A DNA stretch of 64,000 bases, from the NCBI GenBank assembly GCA_945861535.1, contig CAMAUZ010000003.1, forward strand, positions 148,681 to 212,680, in the 5' to 3' direction. Within the stretch, counting starts at the first letter, position 1, and every line of letters starts with the position of its first letter. A model generated the notes under the pieces. That model ran no database searches and was not told where the DNA came from. It saw only the letters and a program-made list of their open reading frames with translations. A program made the position numbers and the translations under genes. Below, one piece after another: positions 1 to 9,660 of the stretch. Source of the stretch: Akkermansia muciniphila (GTDB lineage: Bacteria > Verrucomicrobiota > Verrucomicrobiia > Limisphaerales > BJHT01).

Positions 1-1203
1 GACGTCGGTCACGGGTTCGCTGTCCTGCGGCGCGGCGTGGAAGGCGTAGCCGGGCTTGGACAGCAGGATGAAGTCGGGCATCTGCGAATTCTCCTTCACC
101 GACGGCAGCTTAAATTCCGCGAACTGCTCCGGGTCCACGCGGCGCGCGATGCCTTCGACGCCGTCGAAGGCGGCTTTTGCCTTCGCGAGCCATTCATCGC
201 GCCGCTCGGGGTTCGTCACGTAAATGCTGGCCGAGCCGCCAATGGTCATCGCGTGCGCATCACAGACAATCTTCACCGGACCGGCGGTGTTCAGCAGTCC
301 GGCGCGGCGCAGGATGGCGTTGGGACGAATCAAGCGGCGCGCGGTCTTGAAGCCGTGATCGGTGGTGACGAAGAAGGTCCCGCGCTCGCGGAACCCGGCG
401 GCGACGACGGACTCCACAAGATCGCGCACGCACGTGTCCGCATAGGCGAACGCCGCGTGGCTGGCCCACGAGCCGGGGCCGAACTTGTGGTTCAGCGCGT
501 CGGTGTTCAGCAGGTGGACGAGCAGCAGATTCGGCCGGTGCTGCGCGATGATGTGCATCGCGGCGCGGTTCCAATACACGTCGCGCCACGCCGGATTGCG
601 TTTGTTGAACTCGGCGAGTTCGGTGGCGGTGATCGAACCGGCGGCCAGCATTTCCCGCTCGATCTTGCCGTGCGGGCCGGGGCGCTCGGGGAATTCCCAG
701 TGAAAGGTTCCGGCGTTGGTGGTGGGAATCCAATCGACGTGCGCGGTGGTGAGGCCGGCCTTGAAGACCGCGTCGTAAAGCGTCGGGACGCGCACGAGCA
801 CGGCTTTGTCCGCCCACGGCTCCAGCCGCCACGGCTCGCGCGGTCCCTGCGGCAGGACCAGTCCGTTGTAGAGCACGCCGTGGCGCGCAGGCGAAACGCC
901 GGTGACCAGCGTCGTGTGGTTCGGCCAGGTGAGCGTGGGATTCGAGACGGTCATGCGTGCGGCGGTCGCGCCGGCGGCGGCGAGTTTGCGCAACGTGGGC
1001 ATCGGCAGCGACGGGTCTTCCCAGAGCCACGCGGGAAAGCCGTCGATGCTGATCACCACGACCATGCGGTCCTTGGTGGGGATGGGGGCGGCGGACGGCG
1101 CGAGGGATTGGGCGCGAGCGAGAAGCGGGAAAAGTAAAAGGACCGTGGCAAGGAGTGGAGCGCAGTGGCGTAGAGCTGTGCGAGAGAGACCGGAAAAATT
1201 CAT
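1..1203 (-). CDS. Secreted type I phosphodiesterase / nucleotide pyrophosphatase family protein (3' end outside window)
   Basis: The minus-strand frame is open from ATG at 1203 to the window edge (401 codons), so the C-terminus is missing. A signal peptide is visible (hydrophobic LLATVLLLFPLLARAQS, probable cut after ARA). The mature part starts with VVVISIDGF, whose Asp (about residue 54) is a metal ligand in the alkaline-phosphatase/NPP superfamily. PTLTWPNHTTLVTG follows, matching the NPP nucleophile loop (Thr about 92), and later TTDHGF supplies further metal ligands. The family hydrolyses phosphodiester or pyrophosphate bonds in the periplasm; the substrate cannot be told from sequence. 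A long plus-strand frame across the same region is a GC shadow. Confidence 0.88.
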   Translation of the reverse strand, partial: MNFSGLSRTALRHCAPLLATVLLLFPLLARAQSLAPSAAPIPTKDRMVVVISIDGFPAWLWEDPSLPMPTLRKLAAAGATAARMTVSNPTLTWPNHTTLVTGVSPARHGVLYNGLVLPQGPREPWRLEPWADKAVLVRVPTLYDAVFKAGLTTAHVDWIPTTNAGTFHWEFPERPGPHGKIEREMLAAGSITATELAEFNKRNPAWRDVYWNRAAMHIIAQHRPNLLLVHLLNTDALNHKFGPGSWASHAAFAYADTCVRDLVESVVAAGFRERGTFFVTTDHGFKTARRLIRPNAILRRAGLLNTAGPVKIVCDAHAMTIGGSASIYVTNPERRDEWLAKAKAAFDGVEGIARRVDPEQFAEFKLPSVKENSQMPDFILLSKPGYAFHAAPQDSEPVTDV

Positions 1204-1241
1204 CGGCGCATTGCGCCTGAATTGCGGCGGTGGTGCAACTG

Positions 1242-1352
1242 CGTAGCCGCCGACGTGCGAAGGCGGCTCGGGCGCGGGGCGGGCCTCCGCCTCCTCACGT
1301 CGGCGGCTACGGGCGCTGGTACCGCAGACGTCCGCGCCGGCGAGTTCGCGGT
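1242..1352. repeat. Intergenic inverted repeat, family C, plus a fragment of family L
   Basis: Arms at about 1242-1266 and 1287-1311 (core GTAGCCGCCGACGTG, reverse complement on the other side) form a hairpin. The same arm sequence recurs at 53653-53722 and, slightly diverged, at 34086-34511. At 1318-1352 a piece starting GGTACCGCAGACGTCC resembles the repeat at 11104-11208. It lies between the two minus-strand genes at 1-1203 and 1411-1980. Confidence 0.75.
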
Positions 1353-1410
1353 TTTCGGTTCACCGAATTCCCCGCCCCATTTTTCCGCCGGCCACCGGCT
1401 GTTACTGCGA

Positions 1411-1980
1411 TCACCGCGGCCGCCCCGCCCAGTGTTTCATCCCGTACCGCAAATACTGCGCCGTCGCCACCGCCGTGAACACCGCGGTCCCCGCCACCCA
1501 CCACGGCACCGCCGCCGCCGGCCAGCGCAGGAGCACCCACGACACCAGCCCCATCTGCAACACCGTCGCCACTTTGCCCGACCACTCCGGCTTCACCGGC
1601 GGGCGATTTTTCACCGCGTGCAAGATCCCATAGCCCGTCAGCACCAGCACATCGCCCAACAAAATCAGCCCCGTCAGCCACCCCGCAATCGGCGCAAACT
1701 GCGGCGCGCCCCAGAACGTCAGCACCACCAGCGCCGAGCGCATCAGCAACTTGTCCGCCAACGGATCCAGCATCGCGCCCAGCTCCGACCGCTGATTGAA
1801 CCGCCGTGCCACATACCCATCGATCCCGTCACTCACCACCGCCACCGCATACGCCCCGAGCGCGATCCAATAATGCGCCGCCACACCGGTCTTCAGATAG
1901 GCGAGCAATTCGCCCAGAAAAACCGGCACCAGAAACAACCGGACCAACGTGATTTTTGTGGCTGTGGTAATCAATCCCAC
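1411..1980 (-). CDS. CDP-alcohol phosphatidyltransferase (PgsA-like)
   Basis: This integral-membrane enzyme transfers a phosphatidyl group from CDP-diacylglycerol to an alcohol; in the PgsA branch the acceptor is glycerol-3-phosphate. The diagnostic motif DGx2ARx8Gx3Dx3D is intact (SDGIDGYVARR then ELGAMLDPLADK), followed by several hydrophobic helices. I chose the GTG at 1980 (VGLITTATKITLVRL), giving 189 residues and the normal family N-terminus. An upstream in-frame ATG at 2094 would add a Gly/Arg-rich stretch unlike the family. Whether the product is phosphatidylglycerol phosphate or another phospholipid is not settled by the motif. Confidence 0.88.
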   Translation of the reverse strand: MGLITTATKITLVRLFLVPVFLGELLAYLKTGVAAHYWIALGAYAVAVVSDGIDGYVARRFNQRSELGAMLDPLADKLLMRSALVVLTFWGAPQFAPIAGWLTGLILLGDVLVLTGYGILHAVKNRPPVKPEWSGKVATVLQMGLVSWVLLRWPAAAVPWWVAGTAVFTAVATAQYLRYGMKHWAGRPR

Positions 1981-2188
1981 GGCGACTCTGAAGCCCCCAC
2001 CTCCCACCGTCAACTCACCCCCCGCCCGGAGCGCCCCACGCGGAAGCGGCAAAATGCCGCGCCCCTCGCGCCGACGCACGCGCCCGTTAATCAAACCCCA
2101 TGCCCGCCTTGGCTCCTCCTACGCTCCGGGCGACCGGGCTTCGGCAGCGGTGGACGACGCTGAACCAGTCCCTCCTCGCATATAGATT

Positions 2189-2545
2189 TTAGGGCTATCC
2201 CTGAACTCAACCGCCAGCTACGCATCGCCGTTTTGACAGCCAATCATGCTATCTGTGGTGGCAAGTCCACCGTGAGTTGAGTCAGGCGGATGGCCCTCAT
2301 TTCCTTATCTTTTACCCCCCCATCTTTTACCAAAAACTTCCCCGGCGGCGCCGGCACAAAAGCCGATCCAGCGCACGACGCTGAGGAGATGGTAAAAGAT
2401 GCGGGGTAAAAGATTGGGAAAATTCCGATTTTTTCCAGAGCTATGCCCGGCCCTAAACGACCGCGACACATCGCCATTTTTACAGCGATTGGTGTTATTT
2501 GTGGTGGCCAGTTCAACGTGAGTTGCGTCAAGGGGATAGCCCTAA
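2189..2545. repeat. 357-bp MITE-like element with terminal and internal repeats (family K)
   Basis: The ends are inverted copies of TTAGGGCTATCCC (2189-2201, and 2532-2545 reading GGGGATAGCCCTAA). A block of about 72 bp at 2226-2297 is repeated directly at 2471-2542 (shared CTGTGGTGGC / TTGTGGTGGC and GTGAGTTG). In the middle, 2308-2331 and 2391-2413 form a further inverted repeat built from ATCTTTTACC. No coding capacity is recognised. It fills most of the space between the phosphatidyltransferase and GH42 genes. Confidence 0.7.
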
Positions 2546-2641
2546 TCACCAATTACTTGTCCCCCGCCCGGCCCCGCGCCCGTTTTTGTTTTGCCCTGCC
2601 CCGTGCCTTCTGTTTCATTCGCCCGTAACCGCACGCGCATC

Positions 2642-4693
2642 ATGTACTTCGGCACTGATTACTACCCAGAACACTGGATTTATCCCTACGACGGGTTCGA
2701 GGAAGCGCCGGAGGCCCGCTGGGAGGAGGATGCGCGCCTCATGGCCGCGGCGGGGATGAATGTCGTGCGGATCGGGGAATTTTCCTGGGGCCTGTGCGAA
2801 TCGGAGGAGGGCAAGTTCGATTTCGGCTGGCTGCGGCGGGCGATGGATGTGCTCGGTCGCAACGGGGTCAAGATCGTCCTCGGCACGCCCACGGCCGCGC
2901 CGCCCATCTGGCTGGCGCAGAAACATCCGGACATCCTGCCGCTCGACGAGCACGGGCAGCGGCGGCGCGAGGGGACGCGCCGGGCGTATTGCATGAACAG
3001 CAATGTCTATTGGGACTATTGCCGGAAGATCATCACGGCCATGGCGGATGCGCTGGGCGATCATCCCGACCTCATTGCGTGGCAGATCGACAACGGACTC
3101 GGCCGACATCACACCGAGTATGCCTTCAACCCCGAGACGCGGCGCGACTGGCACGCATGGCTGGCGGCCAAATACCAGAGCATCGAGCGCTTGAACGAGG
3201 CGATGGGCACCGCGTTCTGGGGGCAAAAGGTGACGGAATGGAACCAGGTGCCGATGCCGATGAGCGCGCCGTCGGTGCATAATCCCGCGCTGCTGCTGGA
3301 CTGGCGGCGCTTCTCCAGCGACACCTGCGTGGCCTTTGCGCGGATGCAGGTGGAACTGCTGCATCAGCTTTGTCCGAAGGCGCCGACCACGACCAACCTG
3401 CGCGCGTTTGCCACGCAGCTTGATTATTTCGACATGGCCGAGGGCCTCGATTTCGTGTCGCTGGACAGCGATGCCACGGCCAAGTCGCGGCCGTCGGAGA
3501 TTGCCTCAAGCATTGATTTCATCCGCTCCCTCAAGAAGCGGGACAGCCGCACGCCCGACGGCGACGAGGGCTTCTGGGTCATCGAGCAGAAGGCGGGCAA
3601 TGTCAGTTGGAGCGATGTGAACGCGCTGGTCCGTCCGGGCGTGGTGCGACTCTTCTCGTATCAACTGATCTCCCGCGGCGCGGGCGGCGTGCTCTATTTC
3701 TACTGGCGGCCGCCACGCATCGGTCCGGAGAAATTTTACGGCGGCGTCCTGCCCCACAGCGGCAAGGCCAATCACCGGATGTACAAGGAAATCCGCCAGA
3801 TCGGGAACGAACTGAAGGAAATCGGTCCGCTCATCGCCGGCAGCAAGGTCGTGGCCGACGCCTGCATCCTCCACAGCCAGCCCAGCGAATGGGCCACCGA
3901 CCAGACGCTGCGGCCGAACAAGCATTACCACCAGCGGGACGTGATGCACTTCTTCCACAACGCGCTGCACGGCCGCAACATCATGGTCGATTTCGCGCGC
4001 CCCTCCGACGATCTCTCCGCCTACAAGCTGGTCATCATTCCCGGCCTCCAGTTGCTCTCGGGCGCGGAGGTCGATGCCCTCAAGCTCTACGTGTACAACG
4101 GCGGCACGCTCATCGCCACCTGCCACACCGGCCTGGTCGATGAACATCACATCGTCCCCAACACCGGCCTGCCCTACGACATGACCGACCTCTTCGGCAT
4201 GGAGGTCACCGAGTGGGATGTGCTGCCGCCGTCCGACGACAACAACCTCTCCGTGCGTTCGGTCATTCCCACGACCGCGAGCCATCCGGCGCGCCTCTGG
4301 TGCGACCTCATCGACGTGCGCGAAGCCCAGGTGCTGGCAACCTACGGCCGCGATTTTTACGCGGGCATGCCGGCCGTGACGATGAACGAATTCGGCGCGG
4401 GCCGGGCGATCTACGTTGGCACCGTCAGCCACCAGTTTTTCTACAACGACCTCATTGCCTGGGCGCGCACGCTCTGCGAGATCGCCCCGTATTTCCGCGT
4501 GCCGGACACCATCGAGCTGTCCATCCGGCAAAAGGACGGCAAGCGGTTCCTCTTCCTGCTCAACCACCAGGCCATGTCCGTGCGGCTCCAGTTCTTCAAG
4601 ACGGTCCACGACCATCTCACGGCCACCGATCTCAACGGCCCCTACGACCTCCCGGCCCACGGCGTTCTGGTGTTGACCGAACAGGATGTCTGA
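2642..4693 (+). CDS. GH42 beta-galactosidase-like protein lacking the acid/base glutamate
   Basis: The 683-residue protein has the GH42 layout. The N-terminal TIM barrel starts FGTDYYPEHW (retained in GH42). A trimerisation/flavodoxin-like middle domain (VIIPGLQLLSGAEVDAL) and a small C-terminal beta domain follow. The nucleophile is present in FWVIEQKAGNVSW (Glu315). The acid/base position normally reads DNE, but here it reads QIDNGLG with Gly152 (codon at 3095). Normal retaining hydrolysis would therefore be impaired. The gene may encode a non-hydrolytic protein, use another proton donor, or be decaying. The ATG at 2642 was chosen because the family begins there; an ATG at 2591 is also in frame. 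No strong ribosome binding site is seen. Confidence 0.88.
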   Translation: MYFGTDYYPEHWIYPYDGFEEAPEARWEEDARLMAAAGMNVVRIGEFSWGLCESEEGKFDFGWLRRAMDVLGRNGVKIVLGTPTAAPPIWLAQKHPDILPLDEHGQRRREGTRRAYCMNSNVYWDYCRKIITAMADALGDHPDLIAWQIDNGLGRHHTEYAFNPETRRDWHAWLAAKYQSIERLNEAMGTAFWGQKVTEWNQVPMPMSAPSVHNPALLLDWRRFSSDTCVAFARMQVELLHQLCPKAPTTTNLRAFATQLDYFDMAEGLDFVSLDSDATAKSRPSEIASSIDFIRSLKKRDSRTPDGDEGFWVIEQKAGNVSWSDVNALVRPGVVRLFSYQLISRGAGGVLYFYWRPPRIGPEKFYGGVLPHSGKANHRMYKEIRQIGNELKEIGPLIAGSKVVADACILHSQPSEWATDQTLRPNKHYHQRDVMHFFHNALHGRNIMVDFARPSDDLSAYKLVIIPGLQLLSGAEVDALKLYVYNGGTLIATCHTGLVDEHHIVPNTGLPYDMTDLFGMEVTEWDVLPPSDDNNLSVRSVIPTTASHPARLWCDLIDVREAQVLATYGRDFYAGMPAVTMNEFGAGRAIYVGTVSHQFFYNDLIAWARTLCEIAPYFRVPDTIELSIRQKDGKRFLFLLNHQAMSVRLQFFKTVHDHLTATDLNGPYDLPAHGVLVLTEQDV

Positions 4694-5072
4694 GACCGAC
4701 AAAGTCTGGTACGCCTCGCGCCGCCGCGTGCTCGCCGACTGGCGGCACATCGACCTGGTGCCGCTGGAGAAAGCGCGCGCAGACACGGCCAAGCCCGCGT
4801 CCGCCGTGGTAGCCAAAGTCCTCACCGGCCTGCGCATCGAGAAACGCCAGGCCGAGGCCGAGATCATCCGCGTCTGGAACAACCTCCTCGATCCCAACGT
4901 CACCGCGCACGCCCAACCCACCGGCCTGCGCGACGGCACGCTCTTCGTCACCGTCGATCACAGCGTGTGGCTCGACGAACTCGTCCGCTACCGCTACCGC
5001 CCGATCCTCACCCAACTCCAGACCGCGTTTGGCAAAACGACGATCGCCAAAATTTCGTGGCGTGTCGGGTAA
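4686..5072 (+). CDS. DUF721 / DciA-like protein
   Basis: The 128-residue protein begins inside the end of the GH42 gene (8-nt overlap), so the two are co-transcribed. The C-terminal half carries the DUF721 pattern: VWNNLLDPNVTAHAQP, then GTLFVTVDHSVWLDEL and a final IAKISWRVG strand. DUF721 proteins of the DciA group load the replicative helicase DnaB in bacteria without DnaC/DnaI. The N-terminal extension of about 55 residues is charged and has no recognised domain. Assignment as the helicase loader is inference; dnaG is also in this window but 53 kb away. Confidence 0.75.
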   Translation: MSETDKVWYASRRRVLADWRHIDLVPLEKARADTAKPASAVVAKVLTGLRIEKRQAEAEIIRVWNNLLDPNVTAHAQPTGLRDGTLFVTVDHSVWLDELVRYRYRPILTQLQTAFGKTTIAKISWRVG

Positions 5073-5102
5073 AGGCGGTCCCGGGGCTGTGGGTGTAGGA
5101 AG

Positions 5103-5320
5103 ATCGGGAGGGGAAAAAGCTCAAAGCCTAACGCTCAAAGCTCAAGGGAAGTTCAAAATCCCAAGCTTCACTGCTACTGACTACGGGATCGGATCCCGGT
5201 GGACAGACAAGGAACCTCGGAGCCGGACGCGCATTGAAACTCGCCACCTGGGCCTGGCTTGAAGCTTGCGCCTTGGAACTTCCCTTGAGCTTTGAACTTT
5301 AGCCTTGGAGCTTTTCCCGA
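5103..5320. repeat. Intergenic inverted repeat, family A
   Basis: Arms at about 5103-5154 and 5276-5320 are reverse complements built from AAGCTCAAAGCTCAAGGG and AAGCTCCAAGGCTAAAG. The centre (about 120 bp) is not shared with other copies. It occupies the space between the convergent DUF721 and lysA genes. Related arms occur at 6728-6963, 15319-15385, 20413-20716 and 35885-36076. Confidence 0.8.
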
Positions 5321-5322
5321 CC

Positions 5323-6630
5323 TCACGCCGTCTTCGTCAGCCACGCCGGAATACCCTCCGCTTCCCAGATGATCTCCAGCGGTTGCCGCTCGCGCACCGC
5401 CGCCGCCTGCCGTCCATGTACGAGCACCTCGGTCGTCAGCGCGCGGCTGTTGTAATTCGATCCCATCACCGAGCCGTATGCGCCCGCGCTCATCAGCGCG
5501 AGATAGTCGCCCTCGTCCACCCGCGGCAGCGGGCGGTCCTTTGCAAAAGTATCCCCCGACTCGCAAATCGGCCCGACCACGTCCGACGAGATCAGCGGAC
5601 CGGAGGTCTGCGCCACCGGCACGATCTGGTGATACGAATCGTAAAACGCCGGGCGGATCAGGTCGTTCATCGCCGCGTCCACGATCACGAAATTTTTCTT
5701 GCCCGTGCGTTTCACATACTCGACGCGCGTCACGAGAATGCCCGCGTTGCCCACGATGTACCGGCCCGGCTCGACGAGGATGCGCAGGCCCAGCGGCTTG
5801 AGCAGCGGCACCAGCGCCGCCGCGTAACTCGCCGGCGTGATGATGTCCTTCGCCGCCGCGGTCTGCCACCACGCCGCCGCGCCGCTTTCGAGCGCATGAT
5901 CGTAAACGATTCCGATGCCGCCCCCGATGCTGAAAAACTCGAAGGCATGTTTCTTCGCCAGCTTCTTCACCAGCGGCAGCATTTTCTCGACCGCCAGCCG
6001 GAACGGCTCGACCTGCGTGAGCTGCGAGCCGATGTGCATTTGAATGCCGCGCAGTCGCAGATTCTTGAGCTTGCTCGCGCGCGCATACACCGCGGCGACC
6101 TCCTCGAAGGCGATGCCGAACTTATTTTCGTAAGTGCCCGTCGTGATCTTCGCGTGCGTGTGCGCGTCGATGTTCGGGTTCACCCGCACCGCGATGGACG
6201 CGACCAGGTCGTGCTTGGCGGCGAGGCGGTTGATGCGCTGCAACTCCGGCTCGCTCTCGACATTGAACGCGTAAATCCCCTGCTTGAGCGCGTGCTCGAT
6301 CTCGCGCTCGGTCTTGCCCACGCCGGCGAACACGCACTTCTTGGGATCCCCGCCGGCCGCCATCACGCGGCGCAGTTCGCCCTCGCTCACCACGTCGAAA
6401 CCCGCGCCGCAATTGGCCAGCGTGCGCATCACGGCCAGATTCGAGTTCGCCTTCATCGCGAAACAAATCTGGTGATCGAGCGGCGCCAGCGCCTGGTCGA
6501 GCTTCTGATAATGATCCTCCAGCGTGTGCTGGGAGTAGATATACAGCGGCGTGCCGTGCTTCTTCACCAGGGTGTCCACCGCGAGCTGATCGCAGGTCAG
6601 CTTCCCATCGACATATTTGAAATCGTGCAT
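5323..6630 (-). CDS. lysA: Diaminopimelate decarboxylase
   Basis: The enzyme decarboxylates meso-diaminopimelate to L-lysine, the last step of lysine synthesis. It is a 435-residue fold-type III PLP enzyme. The PLP lysine lies in CFAMKANSN (Lys60), the glycine loop in FFSIGGGIGI, and the substrate/dimer-interface motif in PICESGD. Length and motif order are normal. It stands alone on the minus strand between two family A repeats. Confidence 0.95.
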   Translation of the reverse strand: MHDFKYVDGKLTCDQLAVDTLVKKHGTPLYIYSQHTLEDHYQKLDQALAPLDHQICFAMKANSNLAVMRTLANCGAGFDVVSEGELRRVMAAGGDPKKCVFAGVGKTEREIEHALKQGIYAFNVESEPELQRINRLAAKHDLVASIAVRVNPNIDAHTHAKITTGTYENKFGIAFEEVAAVYARASKLKNLRLRGIQMHIGSQLTQVEPFRLAVEKMLPLVKKLAKKHAFEFFSIGGGIGIVYDHALESGAAAWWQTAAAKDIITPASYAAALVPLLKPLGLRILVEPGRYIVGNAGILVTRVEYVKRTGKKNFVIVDAAMNDLIRPAFYDSYHQIVPVAQTSGPLISSDVVGPICESGDTFAKDRPLPRVDEGDYLALMSAGAYGSVMGSNYNSRALTTEVLVHGRQAAAVRERQPLEIIWEAEGIPAWLTKTA

Positions 6631-6727
6631 CGCACCGAGTTATGCCCGTCAGCGTCGGGGAAATAAAGGCTAAGTTCACGCCGACGGTTTTTCGCGAAGC
6701 CTCCCGCGGTGGGTGGAGACGGCAGGG

Positions 6728-6963
6728 GTGGCGGAAGCTCAAAGTTCAAAGCTCAAAGCTCAAGGGAAACTCCAAGATTCCAACCTCCAGACGTAACGCC
6801 GGGCATAGCGGGAAAAACCAACCGCCGGTCTCCGCGCCGGCCTCGGCTCTGGCCTCGGCTCCGCTCCCTGCGCGCGGCGTCCCTGCGCCTTGTTGGCCTT
6901 GGTTCTTGAACCCGGTTCGGTGCTTCCCTTGAGCTTTGAGCTTTAAACTTGGAACTTCCCACC
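6728..6963. repeat. Intergenic inverted repeat, family A
   Basis: Arms at about 6731-6770 and 6921-6963 (AAGCTCAAAGTTCAAAGCTC and its inverted partner GCTTCCCTTGAGCTTTGAG) enclose a 150-bp GC-rich centre. Together with the following 140 bp up to 7106 this is the divergent intergenic region between lysA and the DUF1080 gene. No gene is recognised in it. Confidence 0.8.
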
Positions 6964-7106
6964 TCGTTCGCAGCCCCCGCTTGCCACCGTGGCGACGCGA
7001 TGTTACCCACACCGGCAAGCATCGCGGTTGTGCCCCGTTCATTTGCCGGTGTTTCGGCAGCGGGGCCTGGCGCACGATGCGATCAACTCGAACCCAGCAA
7101 AATTGC

Positions 7107-7925
7107 ATGAAGACTCAAACCTTGCTCTTGGCGCTTGTCGTGGCCGGCACCGCCCTCGATTCCCACGCCGCTGATGGCGACAAAAAACCCCTCGGCTACC
7201 AGGACTCGCCAATTATTCCCGGCACCAAATGGCACGTTCATGACGGCGAGCGTCCCGCGCCGCGCGTCGTCACCACGGCCGAGACCTTCAGCCACCTCGC
7301 CAAACCGCCTTCGGACGCGATCGTCCTGTTCGACGGCACCGACTTGGCGAACTGGGAGGGCGGCAAGACCGGCAAGCCCGGCTGGAAAGTCGAGAACGGG
7401 TACATGGAAGTCGCCGGCGGCACCGGCAGCATCCAGACCAAGGGGAAGTTCGCTGACTTCCAGCTTCATCTCGAATTCGCCACACCCGCCGAAGTGAAGG
7501 GCAACAGCCAGGGCCGCGGCAACAGCGGCGTCCTCTTCAACGGCATCTACGAAGTCCAGGTGCTCGACTCCTACGAAAACCCGACCTACCCGGACGGCCA
7601 GTGCGCCGCGATCTACGGCCAGTCGCCGCCGCTCGTGAACGCCAGCAAAAAGCCCGGCGAATGGCAGAGCTACGACATCATCTGGGAATCGCCCCGCTGG
7701 GACGCCGAGGGCAAGATCGCCAAGAAGGCTGCCGTCACCGTGATCCACAACGGCGTGGTTGTTCACCATCGCAAGGAATACCAGGGCAACACGCCCCACC
7801 GGAACAACGGCAACTACAACAAGCCGCATCCGCCGGAAATGTTCATCCAGCTCCAGGACCACGGAAACCCGATGCGCTTCCGCAACATCTGGCTGCGCAA
7901 GCTCGGGGAGTACGATCAGCCGTAA
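7107..7925 (+). CDS. Secreted DUF1080 (3-keto-disaccharide hydrolase family) protein
   Basis: The 272-residue protein has a clear signal peptide (MKTQTLLLALVVAGTALDSHA). The DUF1080/PF06439 domain starts at about residue 70 with IVLFDGTDLANWEG and GWKVENGYMEV and continues through GNSGVLFNGIYEVQVLDSY to FRNIWLRKLG. The fold is concanavalin-like. Characterised relatives cleave 3-keto-glycosides. The ATG at 7107 precedes the signal peptide; longer in-frame starts upstream add repeat-derived sequence. A strong terminator follows at 7950. The isomerase-like and dehydrogenase genes downstream fit a 3-keto-sugar route, but this is inference. Confidence 0.85.
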   Translation: MKTQTLLLALVVAGTALDSHAADGDKKPLGYQDSPIIPGTKWHVHDGERPAPRVVTTAETFSHLAKPPSDAIVLFDGTDLANWEGGKTGKPGWKVENGYMEVAGGTGSIQTKGKFADFQLHLEFATPAEVKGNSQGRGNSGVLFNGIYEVQVLDSYENPTYPDGQCAAIYGQSPPLVNASKKPGEWQSYDIIWESPRWDAEGKIAKKAAVTVIHNGVVVHHRKEYQGNTPHRNNGNYNKPHPPEMFIQLQDHGNPMRFRNIWLRKLGEYDQP

Positions 7926-7949
7926 TTTTCACGGTTGTTTTCTTCCTCG

Positions 7950-7986
7950 GGGCCGGGCGGCGACGCCCGGCCCTTTTTGTTTTTTT
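7950..7986 (+). terminator. Rho-independent terminator after the DUF1080 gene
   Basis: A perfect 9-bp stem GGGCCGGGC / GCCCGGCCC (7950-7958, 7965-7973) with a 6-nt loop is followed directly by TTTTTGTTTTTTT. Confidence 0.88.
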
Positions 7987-8031
7987 GCGCGGCACCGGAA
8001 CCATGCGCCGGCGCGGGGATCGAACGCGCAC

Positions 8032-8114
8032 GGCGTTTACGCCGCTTCAGCGTCGAGCGTTGGCGCGGGTGCGAACGGCGTGCCACATCCGGACGCTGAA
8101 GCGGCGTGAACGCC
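8032..8114. repeat. Inverted repeat, family M
   Basis: Two 23-bp arms (8032-8054 and 8092-8114, core GCCGCTTCAGCGTC) match as reverse complements with one mismatch around a 37-bp loop. The rest of 7987-8249 contains no recognised gene. Confidence 0.75.
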
Positions 8115-8249
8115 GCGCGCCAGCCACCCCAAAAATCGCAAAAGAGCTTGCCCTCCCAAATCCTTTTCGGCACACAAGGCGCACCATTTACCGCCACTTG
8201 CGCTAATAAAATCAGCCCTTTGATCCAACCTCCGAAGCCTCCCAAAACC

Positions 8250-9290
<1,041 letters not shown>

Positions 9291-9411
9291 GCGCCGGGAA
9301 AAAACTTGGCGCGTCCTCCGAGGTGTGACTATTAATGGTCATCGTGCTCCTGGCAGTAACTTGTCCCTGACTCTCATCGCGGGATAGGCAAGCCCAGGAG
9401 CTTTTTCATTT
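9291..9411. other. Intergenic region with a possible weak terminator
   Basis: At 9346-9353 and 9394-9401 the words GCTCCTGG and CCAGGAGC could pair, followed by TTTTT. The loop is about 40 nt, so this is only a tentative terminator of the upstream gene. Confidence 0.35.
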
Positions 9412-9657
9412 ATGCCCACCGCCGTGTTGGTTGATGGCGCCTTCTTTCTCCACCGCTACGCGTCGGTTCACGCCGATGGCGCGACCCAATCACCTCAGCA
9501 GGTCGGAAGGCGTGAACTTCATTCTGGACCCGATGTGGAATCACATCGCACCCTCGCTGCTGGAACACATCGACGGTCTGAAATCTCAGTGTCCCCGACC
9601 CGGTTCAAAATCACAGTCCTCCACCACTAACAACCAAACCAATCCAACCTCTCCATA
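9412..9657 (+). pseudogene. Possible internally deleted NYN-domain (DUF88-like) gene remnant
   Basis: The frame starting at 9412 opens MPTAVLVDGAFFLHRY, typical of a NYN/PIN-like nuclease N-terminus with its first catalytic Asp. About 80 bp further, in a different frame, sequence around 9500-9600 reads GVNFILDPMWNHI and LLEHIDGL, which looks like the C-terminus of the same family. Most of the domain (well over 100 residues) is missing and the two pieces are out of frame. The family assignment rests on short matches and is tentative. Confidence 0.4.
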
Positions 9658-9660
9658 AAC

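Noticed and set aside
37..1137. 366-residue plus-strand frame
   Set aside because: Shadow of the phosphodiesterase gene, which has signal peptide and NPP motifs on the other strand.
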